Shown here: positions 63,284-64,000 of the stretch, one piece after another
Position numbering within the stretch: the first letter of the stretch is position 1
Layout of the letters: each line of letters starts with the position of its first letter
Assembly: GCA_944326485.1 (NCBI GenBank)
Contig: CALVED010000001.1
Span: forward strand, 62,001 to 126,000
Direction of reading: 5' to 3'
Length of the DNA stretch: 64,000 bases
DNA from: Candidatus Gastranaerophilales bacterium
GTDB lineage: Bacteria; Cyanobacteriota; Vampirovibrionia; Gastranaerophilales; Gastranaerophilaceae
Translations under genes and position numbers: made by a program
Notes under the pieces: generated by a model
What the model was told of the DNA's origin: nothing
Database searches by the model: none
What the model saw: only the letters and a program-made list of their open reading frames with translations

Positions 63284-64000
63284 ATGTTATTAACAATTGA
63301 TATAGGCAATACAAATATAACTCTTGGTGTATTTGAAGGGAACTCAATAATTCATTCATGGCGTTTATCAACAGAAATAACAAGAACAGAAGATGAATAT
63401 GGAGTTTTTCTAAAAAATCTGTTAAAAGAAACCAATATGGATAAAAAAATAACAAATGCAGTAATATCAAGTGTTGTTGTTCAACTCACAGAAAAGATAG
63501 AAATTGCTTTAAAAAAATATTTAGATATTAATTCTTTTATTATTTCTCACAAAGTAAAAACAAATGTTATATTGAAAACAGATGATAAATCTCAAATTGG
63601 TGCAGATAGAATCGCAAATGCTTGTGCAGTAACTAAACTATATAAAATACCTGCAATAGTAGTAGATTTTGGAACCGCAACAACATTTGATATAGTAAAT
63701 GGTAATAATGAATTTATTGGCGGAATAATAACTGCCGGCATGAAAATTCAAGCTGAAGCTTTAAGTTCAAAAACATCAAAATTGCCGAAATTAAATATAG
63801 AAGCGTCTAAAGATGTCATTGGTAAAAATACAATCGACGCAATGTTATCAGGTATTGTAAGAGGACATGCGGCAATGATTGAAGGTCTGCTTTCAGATTG
63901 CGAAAAAGAATTAGGACAAAAAGCAACAATTATAGCAACCGGAGGATATTCATCAGTAATAAGTTCTTATCTAAAAAGAAAATTTGATTATATCAATCCG
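63284..64000 (+). CDS. coaX: type III pantothenate kinase (5' part; truncated by window edge)
   Basis: The ATG at 63284 opens a frame that runs off the right edge (239 codons seen). MLLTIDIGNTNITLGVFEG at the N-terminus and IGADRIANACA, VVDFGTATTFD and GGIITAGM match CoaX. It phosphorylates pantothenate, the first step to CoA, and needs monovalent cation, not being feedback-inhibited. AAGGAA precedes the ATG. It complements panB and panC at 40-42 kb. The rest of the gene lies outside the window. Confidence 0.96.
   Translation, partial: MLLTIDIGNTNITLGVFEGNSIIHSWRLSTEITRTEDEYGVFLKNLLKETNMDKKITNAVISSVVVQLTEKIEIALKKYLDINSFIISHKVKTNVILKTDDKSQIGADRIANACAVTKLYKIPAIVVDFGTATTFDIVNGNNEFIGGIITAGMKIQAEALSSKTSKLPKLNIEASKDVIGKNTIDAMLSGIVRGHAAMIEGLLSDCEKELGQKATIIATGGYSSVISSYLKRKFDYINP

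Noticed and set aside
1-64000. tRNA or rRNA genes, insertion sequences, integrases or phage genes
   Set aside because: None of the intergenic gaps shows a T-loop consensus with a cloverleaf, rRNA-like sequence or a transposase frame. The window looks like stable chromosome apart from the repeat family and the tpsA block.

Overview
The window is a strongly AT-rich stretch of a diderm (Gram-negative-type) bacterial chromosome. It is densely packed with short operons on both strands, uses TGA as a normal stop, and often has SD-like AAGGAG ribosome binding sites. Diderm character is shown by LptB/LptF-type LPS export genes, a two-partner secretion system (TpsA/TpsB) and a TolC/EmrAB-type efflux set. 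Flagellar genes are present. PBS-lyase-type HEAT repeats and a TIGR03960 radical SAM gene directly ahead of an RNase E/G gene recall cyanobacterial relatives, with no photosynthesis genes in view. My best guess, by inference only, is a non-photosynthetic Vampirovibrionia/Melainabacteria (Gastranaerophilales-like) genome.

Layout: 1-1.75 kb dxr and aroQ. 1.75-4.4 kb (minus) lptB, an LptF/G permease and a NAGPA-domain protein, all overlapping. 4.5-7.5 kb a HEAT-repeat protein, a UbiA prenyltransferase, a small zinc-ribbon protein and a secreted protein. 7.6-11.9 kb lysA, cdaA, a KDPG-aldolase-like gene and gcvPB. 12-17.7 kb a small protein, the radical SAM/DUF2344 protein, RNase E/G, a one-TM protein and engB. 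18-19.8 kb a secreted TPR protein. 19.9-26.7 kb two paralogous TpsA proteins and a divergent TpsB. 27-33 kb a 1933-residue protein with a papain/bleomycin-hydrolase-like Cys-His-Asn signature. 33-36 kb beta-carbonic anhydrase, a LUD protein and a GNAT protein. 36-38 kb flagellar fliJ, a fliK-like gene and a hook/rod gene. 38-46 kb pxpA, yvcK, panB, panC, dut, secG, a DUF167 gene and relA/spoT. 46-50 kb two tandem secreted paralogues, umuC and a LexA/UmuD-type regulator. 50-56 kb a multi-HTH protein and a MarR-controlled EmrAB-TolC efflux locus. 56-64 kb yajQ, rpsG/rpsL, a membrane-anchored RTX protein, an rluD-type gene, lspA and the start of coaX. panB, panC and coaX together cover pantothenate synthesis and the first CoA step.

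The least expected signals are these. (1) A dispersed intergenic repeat occurs in three copies (about 11.94, 26.80 and 56.19 kb), always downstream of a plus-strand gene, and carries two hairpins. (2) The 1933-residue protein has a split papain-like signature. (3) The two tpsA genes share a roughly 1 kb near-identical block flanked by diverged sequence, which looks like gene conversion. (4) The LexA/UmuD-type regulator has a consensus promoter with a perfect palindrome laid over it, and the start codon sits at the predicted transcription start. (5) Three otherwise unrelated cytoplasmic-looking proteins share a weak N-terminal motif. No tRNA, rRNA, CRISPR array or transposase was seen.
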